Program-made: the position numbers and the translations under genes
Shown here: one piece after another, positions 36,054-45,627 of the stretch
Layout: each line of letters opens with the position of its first letter
Numbering within the stretch: the stretch's first letter is position 1
Source: Saliniramus fredricksonii
GTDB lineage: Bacteria > Pseudomonadota > Alphaproteobacteria > Rhizobiales > Beijerinckiaceae
Length of the DNA: 64,000 nucleotides
NCBI RefSeq assembly: GCF_900094735.1
Contig: NZ_FMBM01000002.1
Coordinates: 1,922,001 to 1,986,000, forward strand
Direction: 5' to 3'
The notes under the pieces: generated by a model
Database searches by the model: none
What the model saw: the letters and a program-made list of their open reading frames with translations, nothing else
Told to the model about the DNA's origin: nothing

Positions 36054-36499
36054 CCTGGCAGATATCCTTTGAAACCCTGTTCACGCTTCTCAATGCCATG
36101 GCCATAAGCGGCTGGCTGATCCTGATCTGCGCACCGCGTGACTGGCGCATCCTCGGTCTCGTCCCGCGCTATGTCGTGCCGGGCGTGATCGCGCTGGTCT
36201 ATACCGGACTGATCGCGGCGCATTTCGCCGGTGCGAGCGGTGGCTACGGTTCGCTCGCGTCGGTGCGTGCGCTGCTGTCATCCGATCCGATGCTGCTCGC
36301 CGGCTGGGCGCATTTTCTCGCCTTCGACCTTCTGATCGGCGTGCTCATCGCCGAGCGCATGGACCGCGCCGGCGTCAACCGCCTGCTCCAGATACCTGCG
36401 CTGATCGCGACTTTCCTGTTCGGCCCGGCGGGCTGGCTGCTCGGTCTCGCGACCGAAGCCGGCGCACGCTGGCGCGACCAATTGCCGAAGGATGTCTGA
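36050..36499 (+). CDS. DUF4281 (ABA4-like) membrane protein
   Basis: 149 residues, four predicted membrane helices (about 8-28, 35-58, 78-100, 108-135). The layout FETLFTLLNAMAISGWLILICAPRDWRI and later SDPMLLAGWAHFLAFDLLIGVLIAERM matches DUF4281, also called ABA4-like because of a plant homologue. Function in bacteria is unknown. Its ATG overlaps the stop of the preceding gene. Likely cotranscribed with it and the next gene under the divergent TetR. Confidence 0.82.
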   Translation: MTWQISFETLFTLLNAMAISGWLILICAPRDWRILGLVPRYVVPGVIALVYTGLIAAHFAGASGGYGSLASVRALLSSDPMLLAGWAHFLAFDLLIGVLIAERMDRAGVNRLLQIPALIATFLFGPAGWLLGLATEAGARWRDQLPKDV

Positions 36500-36502
36500 A
36501 CC

Positions 36503-37348
36503 ATGTCATACATGTCCTTCCCCCTGACGCGCCCCGGCGATATGCCGCGCACCGCGCAGCCCGCATGGCACGGGTCCGCAGGCGATACCATCGCCACGCT
36601 CGGCGCGCTGACCGGCCTCTCGTTCGTGACGCTGCTGATGACCCTCCCCGCCGCCGGCTTCGATGACCGGATGCTCTACGGGGCGACCATCTGGGCCAAG
36701 CCTGCGAAGTTTGCGGCCTCGTTTGCGCTCTTCTTCGCGACACTCTTCCTCGTCGCGGCGCGGCTCTCCGACAGTGTGCTGCACGCACGCACTATCCGCA
36801 TCACCCTCGCCGTGCTCGTCACCGCCTTTCTCTACGAGATGGGCTACATCTCGCTGCAGGCCGCGCGGGGCGTCTCCTCCCATTTCAATTTCAGCAGCAT
36901 CGCGTCGGAAATCGCCTTCATGCTGATGGGGATCGGTGCGGTCGCGCTGATGATCTGCGCCGGCGTGATCGGAGTGATTGCCGCGCGTGACCGGGAGGCG
37001 CGCCTTTCCCCCGGCCTGCGCAGCGGCGTGCTTCACGGCTTCGTCTGGGCTGCGGCCCTGACGATCCTCGTCGGCGGGAGTATTTCGCTGACGGGTGGCC
37101 CGGTGATCAGGACGCCCGACACGGATGCGAGCGTGCCGCTTCTCGGCTGGTCCCTCGCGGCGGGTGACCAGCGGGTGGCGCATTTCCTCGCCCTGCACGC
37201 GATGCAGGCCGGCCCGCTTCTCGGCCTTGCCGCCGATCGCCTCGGCTGGTGCGAAAAGCGGGTACGACAGGGCATGCTCGGCTATGCGGCGCTGACGCTG
37301 ATCGTCTGGATCCAGGCGCTCGCCGGATATCCGCTTATCCCCGCATGA
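36503..37348 (+). CDS. polytopic membrane protein of unknown function
   Basis: 281 residues with about seven hydrophobic helices, for example TIATLGALTGLSFVTLLMTLPAAG, FAASFALFFATLFLVAARL, IASEIAFMLMGIGAVALMICAGVIGVIA and LLGLAADRLGWCEKRVR near the end. The segment FLALHAMQAGPLLGL with its buried His is noticeable. Three bases after the DUF4281 stop, so same operon. I do not recognise a named family. It may be part of an inner-membrane carrier or lipid-modifying group. Confidence 0.7.
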   Translation: MSYMSFPLTRPGDMPRTAQPAWHGSAGDTIATLGALTGLSFVTLLMTLPAAGFDDRMLYGATIWAKPAKFAASFALFFATLFLVAARLSDSVLHARTIRITLAVLVTAFLYEMGYISLQAARGVSSHFNFSSIASEIAFMLMGIGAVALMICAGVIGVIAARDREARLSPGLRSGVLHGFVWAAALTILVGGSISLTGGPVIRTPDTDASVPLLGWSLAAGDQRVAHFLALHAMQAGPLLGLAADRLGWCEKRVRQGMLGYAALTLIVWIQALAGYPLIPA

Positions 37349-37399
37349 TCCGATTCGATTTCAAACGTGACCCTGGCTCAGGAACGAAAGGAGGAAACC

Positions 37400-37795
37400 G
37401 TGACTCTCAATGATTTCTCACCCGCCAGAATCGAAGCCTGGTTGGACGACCATGGACGCGGCGCCTGGATCGCGGCGATCGTCCTCGGCTTCATCGCCTT
37501 CTGGCCACTCGGCCTCGCCCTGCTTCTGTGGATGCTCTGGCGTGGCAAGGCGGGGAGCAGGAGCGGTGGTTGCCGCAGCCGCTCACGCAAGGCAAGCACC
37601 TTCAACAATGCGGCCTTCGACAACGCCGCCTTCGCCGCCCACCACGAGGAAACCCTGCGCCGCCTCGACGAGGATGCCAGGGCTTTCGAGGACCATCTGC
37701 GCGCGCAGGCGGCAGAGCGCGACCGCGAAGCATTCGAGGCGTTCATGCGATCGCGCAGCCGCGTGACGCCCCCAGCAAGCGGGTCGCCGCGCTGA
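37400..37795 (+). CDS. DUF2852 protein
   Basis: 131 residues. One membrane helix at about 20-45 (AWIAAIVLGFIAFWPLGLALLLWMLW), then a Ser/Arg-rich linker and a charged helical tail (EETLRRLDEDARAFEDHLRAQAAERDREAFEAF). DUF2852 proteins have this layout and no known function. AAAGGAGGAAACC directly before the GTG at 37400 sets the start. It lies 51 bases after the polytopic gene and probably ends the transcript that starts at 35820. Convergent with ispG, with three bases between. Confidence 0.85.
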   Translation: MTLNDFSPARIEAWLDDHGRGAWIAAIVLGFIAFWPLGLALLLWMLWRGKAGSRSGGCRSRSRKASTFNNAAFDNAAFAAHHEETLRRLDEDARAFEDHLRAQAAERDREAFEAFMRSRSRVTPPASGSPR

Positions 37796-37798
37796 GCG

Positions 37799-39058
37799 TC
37801 ACTCCGCCGCGTCGCGACCGCTGCCGTAGCGCTTCTCGATATAGTCGACCACGAGCTCTTTGAATTCGTTGGCGATCTGCGGCCCGCGCAGGGTCACCGC
37901 CTTCTTGCCGTCAATGAAGACCGGGGCGGCGGGCTGTTCGCCGGTGCCGGGGAGCGAGATGCCGATATCGGCGTGTTTGGATTCGCCGGGCCCGTTCACG
38001 ATGCAGCCCATCACCGCCACGTTGAGCTCCTCGACACCCGGATGCGTCTCGCGCCAGCCGGGCATGGAGGTGTTGATCCAGTTCTGGATATCGCGGGCGA
38101 GTTCCTGGAAGACCGTCGAGGTGGTGCGCCCGCAACCGGGACAGGCGGCGACGAGCGGGACGAAGGTGCGAAAGCCCATGGTCTGCAAGAGCTCTTGCGC
38201 GGCCTTCACCTCCAGCGTGCGGTCGCCGCCGGGCTCGGGCGTCAGCGAGAAGCGGATCGTATCGCCGATCCCGTCCTGCAGGAGGATGCCGAGGGCGGCG
38301 GAAGAGGCGACGATGCCCTTCGAGCCCATACCGGCCTCGGTCAGGCCCAGATGGATGGCATAATCCGAGCGCCGTGCCACCTCACGATAGATCGCGATCA
38401 GATCCTGCACGCCCGAGACCTTGGCCGAGAGGATGATGCGGTTGCGCGGCAGGCCGATCTCCTCGGCGCGCTCCGCCGAGAGCAGCGCCGATTGCACCAT
38501 CGCCTCGCGGGTGATGGCGCGCGCATCGAGCGGGTGCGCGCTCCGGGCGTTCTCGTCCATCAGATGCGTGAGCAATTCCTGATCGAGCGAACCCCAATTG
38601 GCGCCGATGCGCACCGCCTTGTCGTTTCGAATCGCCTGCTCGACGATCATCCCGAACTGCTTGTCCTTCTTGTCCTTGAAACCGACATTGCCCGGATTGA
38701 TCCGGTACTTCGCCAAGGCCTCGGCACAAGCCGGGTGATCCTTCAGGAGCTGGTGGCCGATATAATGGAAATCGCCGACGAGCGGCACATTGATGCCCAG
38801 GCGCTCCAGCCGCTCGCGGACCTTCGGCACGGCAGCAGCCGATTCATCCCGGTCGACGGTGATACGCACGATTTCCGAGCCGGCATTGGCAAGCGCCGCT
38901 ACCTGCGCCACGGTGGCATCGACATCCGCCGTATCGGTGTTGGTCATGGATTGGACGACGATTGGCGCCCCGCCACCGACCATGACATGGCCGACGGGTA
39001 CGCCGACACTGCGTTGGCGTGGCGCCGGACCGGCGGTGGAGGCTTCGATATCGGACAT
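37799..39058 (-). CDS. ispG: 4-hydroxy-3-methylbut-2-en-1-yl diphosphate synthase (flavodoxin type)
   Basis: 419 residues. Penultimate step of the non-mevalonate isoprenoid pathway. A TIM barrel begins with [22 protein letters not shown], and a C-terminal iron-sulfur domain holds [13 protein letters not shown] and [20 protein letters not shown], whose Cys residues bind the 4Fe-4S cluster. Together with ispE at 6.5 kb the window holds two enzymes of this pathway in separate places. An ATG start at 39058 fits the family. Confidence 0.96.
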   Translation of the reverse strand: MSDIEASTAGPAPRQRSVGVPVGHVMVGGGAPIVVQSMTNTDTADVDATVAQVAALANAGSEIVRITVDRDESAAAVPKVRERLERLGINVPLVGDFHYIGHQLLKDHPACAEALAKYRINPGNVGFKDKKDKQFGMIVEQAIRNDKAVRIGANWGSLDQELLTHLMDENARSAHPLDARAITREAMVQSALLSAERAEEIGLPRNRIILSAKVSGVQDLIAIYREVARRSDYAIHLGLTEAGMGSKGIVASSAALGILLQDGIGDTIRFSLTPEPGGDRTLEVKAAQELLQTMGFRTFVPLVAACPGCGRTTSTVFQELARDIQNWINTSMPGWRETHPGVEELNVAVMGCIVNGPGESKHADIGISLPGTGEQPAAPVFIDGKKAVTLRGPQIANEFKELVVDYIEKRYGSGRDAAE

Positions 39059-39122
39059 GTTGCTTCCGGAAATACGCTGAGCAATGAACCCAGTGAGTAA
39101 GTGATGCGATCAGACCCGCGCG

Positions 39123-39677
39123 TCAAGCATCGCCGTGCTTTTCGCTGCAATGTCCGCACAGGCCGGAAATCTCGAGCACCGGATGACGCGGCTTGAACTG
39201 CTCGGCTTGGAGCATCTGCACCAGCGCCCGCGACAGGGGCGGTGCGCAGCGCTCGTCGACGCCACCGCATGCGTCGCAGATCAGGAAAGCGACGAGATCC
39301 TCCGGGCCGTGGCCGTGCGGGCAGGCGATGAAGGCGTTGCGGCTGGCAAGGCGATGCACGAACCCCTGCGCGATCAGAAAGTCGAGGGCGCGATAGATCG
39401 TGATCGGCGCGAGCGTCTTGCCCTCCTGCGGGCCGAGAATGTCGATGATTTCATAAGCGCCGACAGGCTTGTGCGTGTCATAGAGCGCCCCGAGCACGGC
39501 ACGCCGCATCGGGGTGAGGCGCTGCCGGCGCTCCCGGCAGATCGCCTCCGCGCGCGCCAGCGCCTCGCCGGCTTCCGCAGCCCGCTCGCGCGCATGGCGG
39601 CAGAGTGCGCCGTCATGACCGTGTTCATGGTCATGATGGTCATGGCTGTGGCCATGATCCGACAGGCTCTCGACCAT
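39123..39677 (-). CDS. Fur-family regulator, Zur-like, with His-rich N-terminus
   Basis: 184 residues. Winged-helix domain at about 52-105 (RRQRLTPMRRAVLGAL, ITIYRALDFLIAQGFVHRL) and dimerisation domain with two structural CxxC pairs, FLICDACGG (C134, C137) and GLCGHCSEKHG (C174, C177), as in Zur/Fur. The N-terminus (8-22) is a run of His and Asp (HGHSHDHHDHEHGHDG), unusual for Fur, and suggests zinc or nickel sensing, so I read it as Zur-like. GGAGG five bases before ATG 39677 fixes the start; 11 extra codons upstream are open. No zinc transporter genes are beside it. Confidence 0.85.
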   Translation of the reverse strand: MVESLSDHGHSHDHHDHEHGHDGALCRHARERAAEAGEALARAEAICRERRQRLTPMRRAVLGALYDTHKPVGAYEIIDILGPQEGKTLAPITIYRALDFLIAQGFVHRLASRNAFIACPHGHGPEDLVAFLICDACGGVDERCAPPLSRALVQMLQAEQFKPRHPVLEISGLCGHCSEKHGDA

Positions 39678-39762
39678 TTTGCCTCCAAGGCTGAGATCGC
39701 GTGTGATCATGAATGTAACAATATACCAGATTCCGCGCGAGCACCAGAACAGGCGCGCCGTT

Positions 39763-40746
39763 TCAGTACCCGTGCAGCCGGTCGATCAGGCGTTGCAGCC
39801 GGGTCATGTCTGCGAAAATGTCGTGGATCGCCGCTTCGAGATCGATCTCGCTGCGCAGGATCGAGGGCATGGCCAGCAGATCCTGGCGGCGCGGAATCGC
39901 CATATAGAACCAGTCCCCGTCGAACACGGCGGTGAGCGGCGCATCGCGGCCCTGGCCGCCGATCTCGTCATCGATGGCGATCAGCGCGCGGGCGAGCCCA
40001 GGCGTGATGGTGGCGCGGGCCAGATCGGCATCGGCGCTATAGACCGCGAATCGCTCCTCGAATGCCGCATCGTCGAACATCACGCGTTCCCGGTGGCGCC
40101 GATGGCCGAGCGTCAGCGCCTCGGCGACGCGGTTGAGCATCCCGCCGTAATCACGCGCGACATGGATCATGGGCGAGACGGGATAGGGCGCGCGCACCTT
40201 CACGAGGAGCCCCTTGAAGACGGTTCGCCGGCTGCTGTTCCGCCCGCGCGTCACCTGCTCGAGATGGGCCTGCGCGACCTCGAAGGGCGTGCCGCGGCGA
40301 CTGCCGCTCACGTGATGTTCGATATCGGCGCGGTTGTGTCCGCCGACGAGATTGCGTGTGCGAAACACCTCGGCGAATTTCGGATCGCGGGCGCTTGCGC
40401 TGTAATCGAGATTGCCGATGAAGCCGGTGATCTCGGGCATCACGATGGCGAACATCCGGTCGCGCCAGCCGCGCGCACGACGCCGCACCAGCATGTAGCC
40501 GGCAAGGCCGACCATCGCTTCGCCTAAGACGAGGCGGCCGAGGTAATCTTCGCCGAAATAGTCCCAGGTCAGGAAACCGGCGAAGAGTGCCAGCGCGATC
40601 AGGGCCGCCAGTTCGAGCAGCGTTCGCCGCACGACCGCTTTGCGCTGCCGCTGCAACGTGTCGAGACGCGGGCGCAGCCGCGTCCGGTAGACTTCCGCGA
40701 AGCCACGCTCCAGCTCGTGGATCTCCATGAAATCGCGCTTTGACAA
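39763..40746 (-). CDS. DUF3137 membrane protein
   Basis: 327 residues. Two adjacent hydrophobic segments at about 40-60 and 68-85 (LLELAALIALALFAGFLTWDY, RLVLGEAMVGLAGYMLVRR), then a large soluble part ending in DMTRLQRLIDRLHGY. The soluble part (100-310), with FRTRNLVGGHNRADIEHHVSG, VFKGLLVKVRAPYPV and FDGDWFYMAIPRRQDLL, is typical of DUF3137, an uncharacterised family often with pilus- or LemA-like neighbours. A TTG at 40746 has GGAG eight bases ahead; an ATG at 40728 starts six codons later without a site. It converges on zur and is divergent from cdd. Confidence 0.85.
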   Translation of the reverse strand: MSKRDFMEIHELERGFAEVYRTRLRPRLDTLQRQRKAVVRRTLLELAALIALALFAGFLTWDYFGEDYLGRLVLGEAMVGLAGYMLVRRRARGWRDRMFAIVMPEITGFIGNLDYSASARDPKFAEVFRTRNLVGGHNRADIEHHVSGSRRGTPFEVAQAHLEQVTRGRNSSRRTVFKGLLVKVRAPYPVSPMIHVARDYGGMLNRVAEALTLGHRRHRERVMFDDAAFEERFAVYSADADLARATITPGLARALIAIDDEIGGQGRDAPLTAVFDGDWFYMAIPRRQDLLAMPSILRSEIDLEAAIHDIFADMTRLQRLIDRLHGY

Positions 40747-40833
40747 ACTTGGATCTCCGCTATCAACGGAAATGATCGTGACACGGATATCTTGCACTTC
40801 CGTTTCCCGGGTCATTGCACGCATACTGGGACC

Positions 40834-41265
40834 ATGACCGAATCCGATCGCAAGACACCAATCGATGCCCTGTTCGACGCCGCCGGCTCCGTGCGCGAGC
40901 GCGCACATGCGCCCTATTCGCGCTTCCGCGTCGGCGCCGCCGTGATCGACGAGACCGGCGCGCTTCATACCGGCTGCAATGTCGAGAATGCTGCTTATCC
41001 CGAAGGTATCTGCGCCGAAGCGGCGGCGATCGCGGCGATGGTGGCCTCCGGCGGCAGACGGATCCGCGCCATCGCCGTGATCGGCTCCGGCGCGGCCATG
41101 ACGACGCCCTGTGGCGGTTGCCGACAGCGCATCCGCGAATTCGCCGATGCCGATACCCGCATCCATTTGCACGATCCGGCGACGGATTCACGCCACAGCC
41201 TCTCACTGGAAGAATTGCTGCCGCTCGCCTTCGGCCCTGCCAATCTCAAGGACGAGATCCGATGA
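40834..41265 (+). CDS. cdd: cytidine deaminase
   Basis: 143 residues, typical of tetrameric CDA. Converts cytidine and deoxycytidine to uridines. Zinc ligands C60 in the CAE motif (with catalytic E62), C93 and C96 in PCGGCRQRI are all present, and substrate-binding CNVENAAYPEG precedes them. The frame is open upstream of ATG 40834 without support. It overlaps punA by four bases (ATGA) and begins a nucleoside-salvage operon. Confidence 0.96.
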   Translation: MTESDRKTPIDALFDAAGSVRERAHAPYSRFRVGAAVIDETGALHTGCNVENAAYPEGICAEAAAIAAMVASGGRRIRAIAVIGSGAAMTTPCGGCRQRIREFADADTRIHLHDPATDSRHSLSLEELLPLAFGPANLKDEIR

Positions 41266-42104
41266 GCGAGGACTACGACGCCGCCATCGCCGCAGCGCGC
41301 GCGGCGCTCATGCGGGCGGATTTTCCGCGCGATCATGCCTGCGCCATCGTGCTCGGGACCGGGCTCGGTGACCTCGTCGATGATCTGGAAGACCCGATCG
41401 GCCTCGATTACACCGCGATCCCGCATTTTCCGCAAAGCGCAGTGAGCGGCCATGCCGGACGGCTCGTCTCGGGAATGCTCGCCGGGCGGCGGGTGCTGCT
41501 GATGCAGGGGCGCAAGCATTATTACGAAACCGGCGATGCCAGGGCGATGCGGGTGCCGATCGGCCTCCTCGCAGCGCTCGGGGCCCCGCCGCTCGTTCTG
41601 ACGAACGCCGCCGGCTCCACCCGCGCGGAAATCCCGCCCGGAACGCTGGCCGTGATCACCGATCACATCGCCTTTTCCGGGCTCAACCCGCTGATCGGCG
41701 AGACGGATGAGCGGCGCTTCGTGCCGATGTCGCAGGCCTACGATCCCGGTCTCGCGGCCTTGCTCGAAGACGCGGCGCGCGCGACCGGGGTGACGCTGGC
41801 GCGCGGGGTTTACATGTGGTTTTCCGGGCCGAGCTTCGAGACGCCGGCGGAGATCCGCATGGCGCAGGTGATGGGCGCCGATTTCGTCGGCATGTCCACC
41901 GTACCGGAGGTGATCCTCGCCCGTTACTACGGGCTGCGCGTGGCTGGCATTTCGACCATTACCAACATGGCGGCGGGGCTTTCGCCGATCGCGCCGGCGC
42001 ATGATGAGACCAAACGCGTTGCGGCGCAGGCGAGCGGGGATCTGCGGGCGCTGCTGGCCAGCTTCGTCGCATCGCTCCCCGCACGATCGGGGGAAGGTCG
42101 ATGA
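41262..42104 (+). CDS. punA: purine-nucleoside phosphorylase
   Basis: 280 residues. Phosphorolysis of purine nucleosides to base and ribose-1-phosphate; the trimeric PNP-I type. IVLGTGLGDLVDDL, the phosphate/substrate segments MQGRKHYYET and LTNAAGSTRAEIPPG, and FVGMSTVPEVILARYYGLRVAGIS(T)ITNMAAG all fit. ATGA overlap with cdd upstream, and its stop overlaps deoA by four bases, so the three are translationally coupled. Confidence 0.95.
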   Translation: MSEDYDAAIAAARAALMRADFPRDHACAIVLGTGLGDLVDDLEDPIGLDYTAIPHFPQSAVSGHAGRLVSGMLAGRRVLLMQGRKHYYETGDARAMRVPIGLLAALGAPPLVLTNAAGSTRAEIPPGTLAVITDHIAFSGLNPLIGETDERRFVPMSQAYDPGLAALLEDAARATGVTLARGVYMWFSGPSFETPAEIRMAQVMGADFVGMSTVPEVILARYYGLRVAGISTITNMAAGLSPIAPAHDETKRVAAQASGDLRALLASFVASLPARSGEGR

Positions 42105-43426
42105 GCGAAGCGGATTTTCTCCCGCAGGAAACCATCCGGGCGCTGCGTGACGGGCGCGAGCCACAGCCCGAGGATATCGCGCGCTTCATCGCGGGGCTGA
42201 CGGATGGGCGTGTTGGCGAGGGCCAGGCTGCGGCTTTCGCCATGGCGGTCTTCTTCCGGGGTCTGTCGCGGGAAGGCCGCGTGGCGCTCACGCGCGCCAT
42301 GACCGAATCGGGCCGGGTGCTGGCCTGGGATCTGCCCGGGCCCGTCCTCGACAAGCATTCCACCGGCGGCGTGGGCGATTGCATCAGCCTCGCACTCGCG
42401 CCGGCGGTGGCGGCCTGCGGCGGATACGTGCCGATGATCTCCGGGCGCGGCCTTGGCCATACCGGCGGCACCCTCGACAAGCTCGATTCGATCCCCGGCT
42501 ATGTCTCCCAGCCCGGGCTCGACGCCTTCCGCAAGACGGTGCGCGAGGCCGGCTGCGCCATTATCGGCCAGACGGCGGATCTGGCCCCGGCGGACCGGCG
42601 CCTCTACGCCATCCGCGACGTCACCGCCACGGTCGAATCGATCGATCTGATCACCGCTTCGATCCTCTCCAAGAAGCTCGCAGCGGGGCTCGACGGGCTG
42701 GTCATGGACGTCAAGACCGGCTCCGGCGCCTTCATGCCCGATCTCGCCGGAGCGCGGGCGCTCGCACAAAGCATCGTCAATGTGGCCGAGGGTGCCGGGC
42801 TTCCGACGCGGGCGCTGATCACCGACATGAACGAACCGCTTGCCCCCGTCGCCGGCAATGCGCGCGAAGTGGCCTTCATCATCGCCTATCTGAAGGGCGC
42901 GCATGCTGATTCGCGTTTTCATACGGTGAATTGCGCGCTCGGCGGCGCCATGCTCGCGCTCGGCGGCCTCGCCAGCGACACATCCGAGGGCGAGGCGATG
43001 ATCGCGCGGGCGATCGCCTCGGGCGCAGCAGCCGAGCGTTTCGCGCGCATGGTCGCAGCACTCGGCGGCCCCGCCGATCTGGTCGAGCATCCCGAAACGC
43101 ACCTCACGGCTGCACCCGTGATGCGCGACGTCACGGCGCCGCGCGCGGGCTACATCGCGCGCATCGCCACCCGCGAGATCGGCCTCGCCGTGGTCGCGCT
43201 CGGCGGCGGGCGGGTGCAGCCGGGGGATGAAATCGATCACCGGGTTGGCGTCGATGCGCTTGCGGGATGCGGCGCGAAGGTCGATGCTGGCACCATACTG
43301 GCGCGCGTGCATGCGCGTGACGAGGAAACGGCGCGTGCCGCCTGCGCGCGTATCCTCGCCGCCTTCACGATCGCCGATATGCAACCCGGCCCCGCAGCAC
43401 TCGTCGCCGATCGTATCGGCGGCTGA
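42101..43426 (+). CDS. deoA: thymidine phosphorylase
   Basis: 441 residues. Cleaves thymidine or deoxyuridine to base and deoxyribose-1-phosphate. Family signature KHSTGGVGDCISL at about 84-96, SGRGLGHTGGTLDKLDSIPG, and the C-terminal pyrimidine-phosphorylase domain with GGGRVQPGDEIDHRVG. Third gene of the cdd-punA-deoA cluster, all with four-base overlaps. It lies 35 bases upstream of a GhrA-like reductase, possibly in the same transcript. Confidence 0.96.
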   Translation: MSEADFLPQETIRALRDGREPQPEDIARFIAGLTDGRVGEGQAAAFAMAVFFRGLSREGRVALTRAMTESGRVLAWDLPGPVLDKHSTGGVGDCISLALAPAVAACGGYVPMISGRGLGHTGGTLDKLDSIPGYVSQPGLDAFRKTVREAGCAIIGQTADLAPADRRLYAIRDVTATVESIDLITASILSKKLAAGLDGLVMDVKTGSGAFMPDLAGARALAQSIVNVAEGAGLPTRALITDMNEPLAPVAGNAREVAFIIAYLKGAHADSRFHTVNCALGGAMLALGGLASDTSEGEAMIARAIASGAAAERFARMVAALGGPADLVEHPETHLTAAPVMRDVTAPRAGYIARIATREIGLAVVALGGGRVQPGDEIDHRVGVDALAGCGAKVDAGTILARVHARDEETARAACARILAAFTIADMQPGPAALVADRIGG

Positions 43427-43461
43427 GCGGCGTGAGGCCCCGTCGAAGAGGATGAACGCCC

Positions 43462-44406
43462 GTGACCTTGCTCGTCGCACTTTCGGGATGGGATGCCCAG
43501 ACCTGGGTCGATCGTTTCGCCGCGCTTCTGCCCGACCGTAATGTCGTCGCCCTCGGCGAGCCCTTCGACCGGCGCGAGGTGCATTACGCGGTGACCTGGA
43601 AGCACCCGCCCGGCTCGCTGGCCGGCCTGCCCAATCTTGCCGCGATCTTCTCCCTCGGCGCCGGCGTTGATCACCTGATGGGCGATGACCGCCTGCCGGA
43701 CGTGCCGATCGTGCGTGTGGTCGATGAGGATCTCACCGGGCGGATGAGCGAATATGTTGTGATGCATGCCCTGATGCATCTGCGCCAGCAGCCGCGCTAC
43801 ATGGCGCAGCAGCGCCGCGGCGTCTGGGAGGATGACCGCTCCCAGCCCGCCGCCCACGAGGTCCGCGTCGGCGTGATGGGTCTCGGCGTGCTCGGCATCG
43901 ATGCCGCACGCAAGCTCAGGATGATGGGTTTCGACGTGGCTGGCTGGTCGCGCTCGCCCAAGGATATCGACGATTTCCCGACATTTGCCGGCGAAGCCGG
44001 GCTCGATGCCTTTCTGGGGCGCACCGACATTCTCGTGGTGCTGTTGCCGCTGACCGATGCGACGCAGGGCATTCTCGATTACGAACTCCTCTCGAAGCTT
44101 CCCCGCGACGGGCGGCTCGGCGGCCCGGTCGTGATCAATGCCGGACGCGGCGGGCTGCAGAACGAGCCCGATATCCTGCGCGCCCTTGATGACGGCAAGC
44201 TCAAAGCCGCGAGCCTTGATGTCTTCGTCGAGGAGCCGCTGCCGCCGGATTCGCCCTTGTGGAAGCGCGAGGAAATCCTCATCACCCCCCACAACGCCGC
44301 ACTCAGCGCCCCCGACGCCATCGCCGCCCAGATCGCCGACCAGATCAGGAAGGTGGAATCAGGCGGCACCCTGCGCAACCTGGTCGATCGCGCCCGGGGG
44401 TATTGA
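43462..44406 (+). CDS. glyoxylate/hydroxypyruvate reductase A-type dehydrogenase
   Basis: 314 residues. D-isomer 2-hydroxyacid dehydrogenase fold. The NAD(P)-binding loop VGVMGLGVLGIDAARKL is at about 135-151, followed by SPKDIDDF; catalytic Arg in NAGRGGLQNEPDI, Glu in EEPLPPDSPLW and His in LITPHNAALS. The overall layout is GhrA-like rather than SerA-like. A GTG at 43462 with AGGATG upstream is the start. Substrate is not certain from sequence. It ends a run of nucleoside-salvage genes, with no obvious pathway link. Confidence 0.88.
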   Translation: MTLLVALSGWDAQTWVDRFAALLPDRNVVALGEPFDRREVHYAVTWKHPPGSLAGLPNLAAIFSLGAGVDHLMGDDRLPDVPIVRVVDEDLTGRMSEYVVMHALMHLRQQPRYMAQQRRGVWEDDRSQPAAHEVRVGVMGLGVLGIDAARKLRMMGFDVAGWSRSPKDIDDFPTFAGEAGLDAFLGRTDILVVLLPLTDATQGILDYELLSKLPRDGRLGGPVVINAGRGGLQNEPDILRALDDGKLKAASLDVFVEEPLPPDSPLWKREEILITPHNAALSAPDAIAAQIADQIRKVESGGTLRNLVDRARGY

Positions 44407-44499
44407 GCGGGGGCCAGCGCGCCTTCATGGGGGTCGCAGTATCCCCTCTCATCATGGGCGTACAGACCGGGGACATGGTGACCGGTCGGAGGGTTGTTC

Positions 44500-45627
44500 T
44501 CACGCAGATCGATCTGCGCCGGCAGCAGCGAGGGCGGCCCGGGGATCCCGGGCGCTGTCGGCCACATCACGTCCGATCAGGTCGGTGAGCCCCGCTGCCC
44601 CCGTGCGCTCCAGATGATCGCAGATACCCTGCTTGATGGCGCCGACGAGCCCCGGCCCCTTATAGACCAAGGCGGAATAGAGCTGCAGCAGGCTCGCGCC
44701 GGCGCGCAGCTTGGCGATTGCCGCCTGTGGCGAATCGATGCCGCCCACGCCGATCAGCGGAACGCGCCCCTCGACGCGCAGCGCCGTCTGCGCCAGCACC
44801 CGGGTCGAGCGCAGGAAGAGCGGGCGCCCGGAGAGGCCGCCAGCCTCGCCCGCCATGGCTTTCTCCGTCAAGCCTGCAGGGCGGGCAATGGTGGTGTTGG
44901 AAACGATCATGCCATCGATGCCGCGCGCGCAAACGGTCGCGACGAGCCCGTCGAGCGCGGCTTCGTCCATGTCCGGAGCAATCTTGATCAGCAGTGCCGT
45001 GCGGCTGCCGATCGCGGCATCGGCCTCATCGCGCGCAGCGGTGCAGCGGGCGAGCAACTCGTCGAGGAAGGCCTCGCCCTGGAGATCGCGCAGGCCGGGG
45101 GTGTTGGGGGAGGAGATGTTAATGGTGAGAAACTGCGCGAGCCCGCACAGACGCGTCACCAGCATCACGTAATCGGCGATACGGTCGCGCGATTCCTTGT
45201 TGGCGCCGAGATTGACGCCGACGATTCCCGGGCGTCCGCGCCGCCGGCGCAGGCGTCCGGATATGGCGGCGAGGCCGTCGCTGTTGAGGCCGAAGCGGTT
45301 GATGATTGCCCCGTCGCGCGTCAGCCGAAAGACCCGCGGGCGCGGATTGCCCGGCTGCGGCAGGGGGGTGACGCCGCCGCATTCGATGAAGCCGAAACCG
45401 AGCCCGAGCAACTGGTCGGGCACGTCGCATTGCTTGTCGTATCCGGCAGCCAGGCCGAGAGGATTGGGGAAATCAAGGCCGAAGGCGGTCATCCCGAGAC
45501 GCCGATCGTCGGGCGTCGGCCTGCGCGGCGGCAGCAGCGACAGCGCACGAATCGAGGCATGATGGGCAGTTTCCGGGTCGAGGGCATGGAGCGCCGGACG
45601 GGCGAGTGAAAACAGCGCCCCGATCAC
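44500..45627 (-). CDS. pyrD: quinone-dependent dihydroorotate dehydrogenase
   Basis: 375 residues. Fourth step of pyrimidine synthesis, a class 2 enzyme at the inner membrane. An N-terminal amphipathic region ([19 protein letters not shown]) is the membrane- and quinone-interacting extension of class 2. FMN/substrate motifs [29 protein letters not shown] with the catalytic Ser, and [33 protein letters not shown] are plain. GTG at 45627 follows GGAGGG; the stop of DUF952 overlaps it as GTGA. So DUF952 and pyrD form an operon, leftward. Confidence 0.95.
   Translation of the reverse strand: MIGALFSLARPALHALDPETAHHASIRALSLLPPRRPTPDDRRLGMTAFGLDFPNPLGLAAGYDKQCDVPDQLLGLGFGFIECGGVTPLPQPGNPRPRVFRLTRDGAIINRFGLNSDGLAAISGRLRRRRGRPGIVGVNLGANKESRDRIADYVMLVTRLCGLAQFLTINISSPNTPGLRDLQGEAFLDELLARCTAARDEADAAIGSRTALLIKIAPDMDEAALDGLVATVCARGIDGMIVSNTTIARPAGLTEKAMAGEAGGLSGRPLFLRSTRVLAQTALRVEGRVPLIGVGGIDSPQAAIAKLRAGASLLQLYSALVYKGPGLVGAIKQGICDHLERTGAAGLTDLIGRDVADSARDPRAALAAAGADRSA

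Noticed and set aside
39700-39735. Zur box upstream of the Fur-family gene
   Set aside because: GAATGTAACAATATACC only loosely resembles the expected dyad, so it is not listed as a feature.
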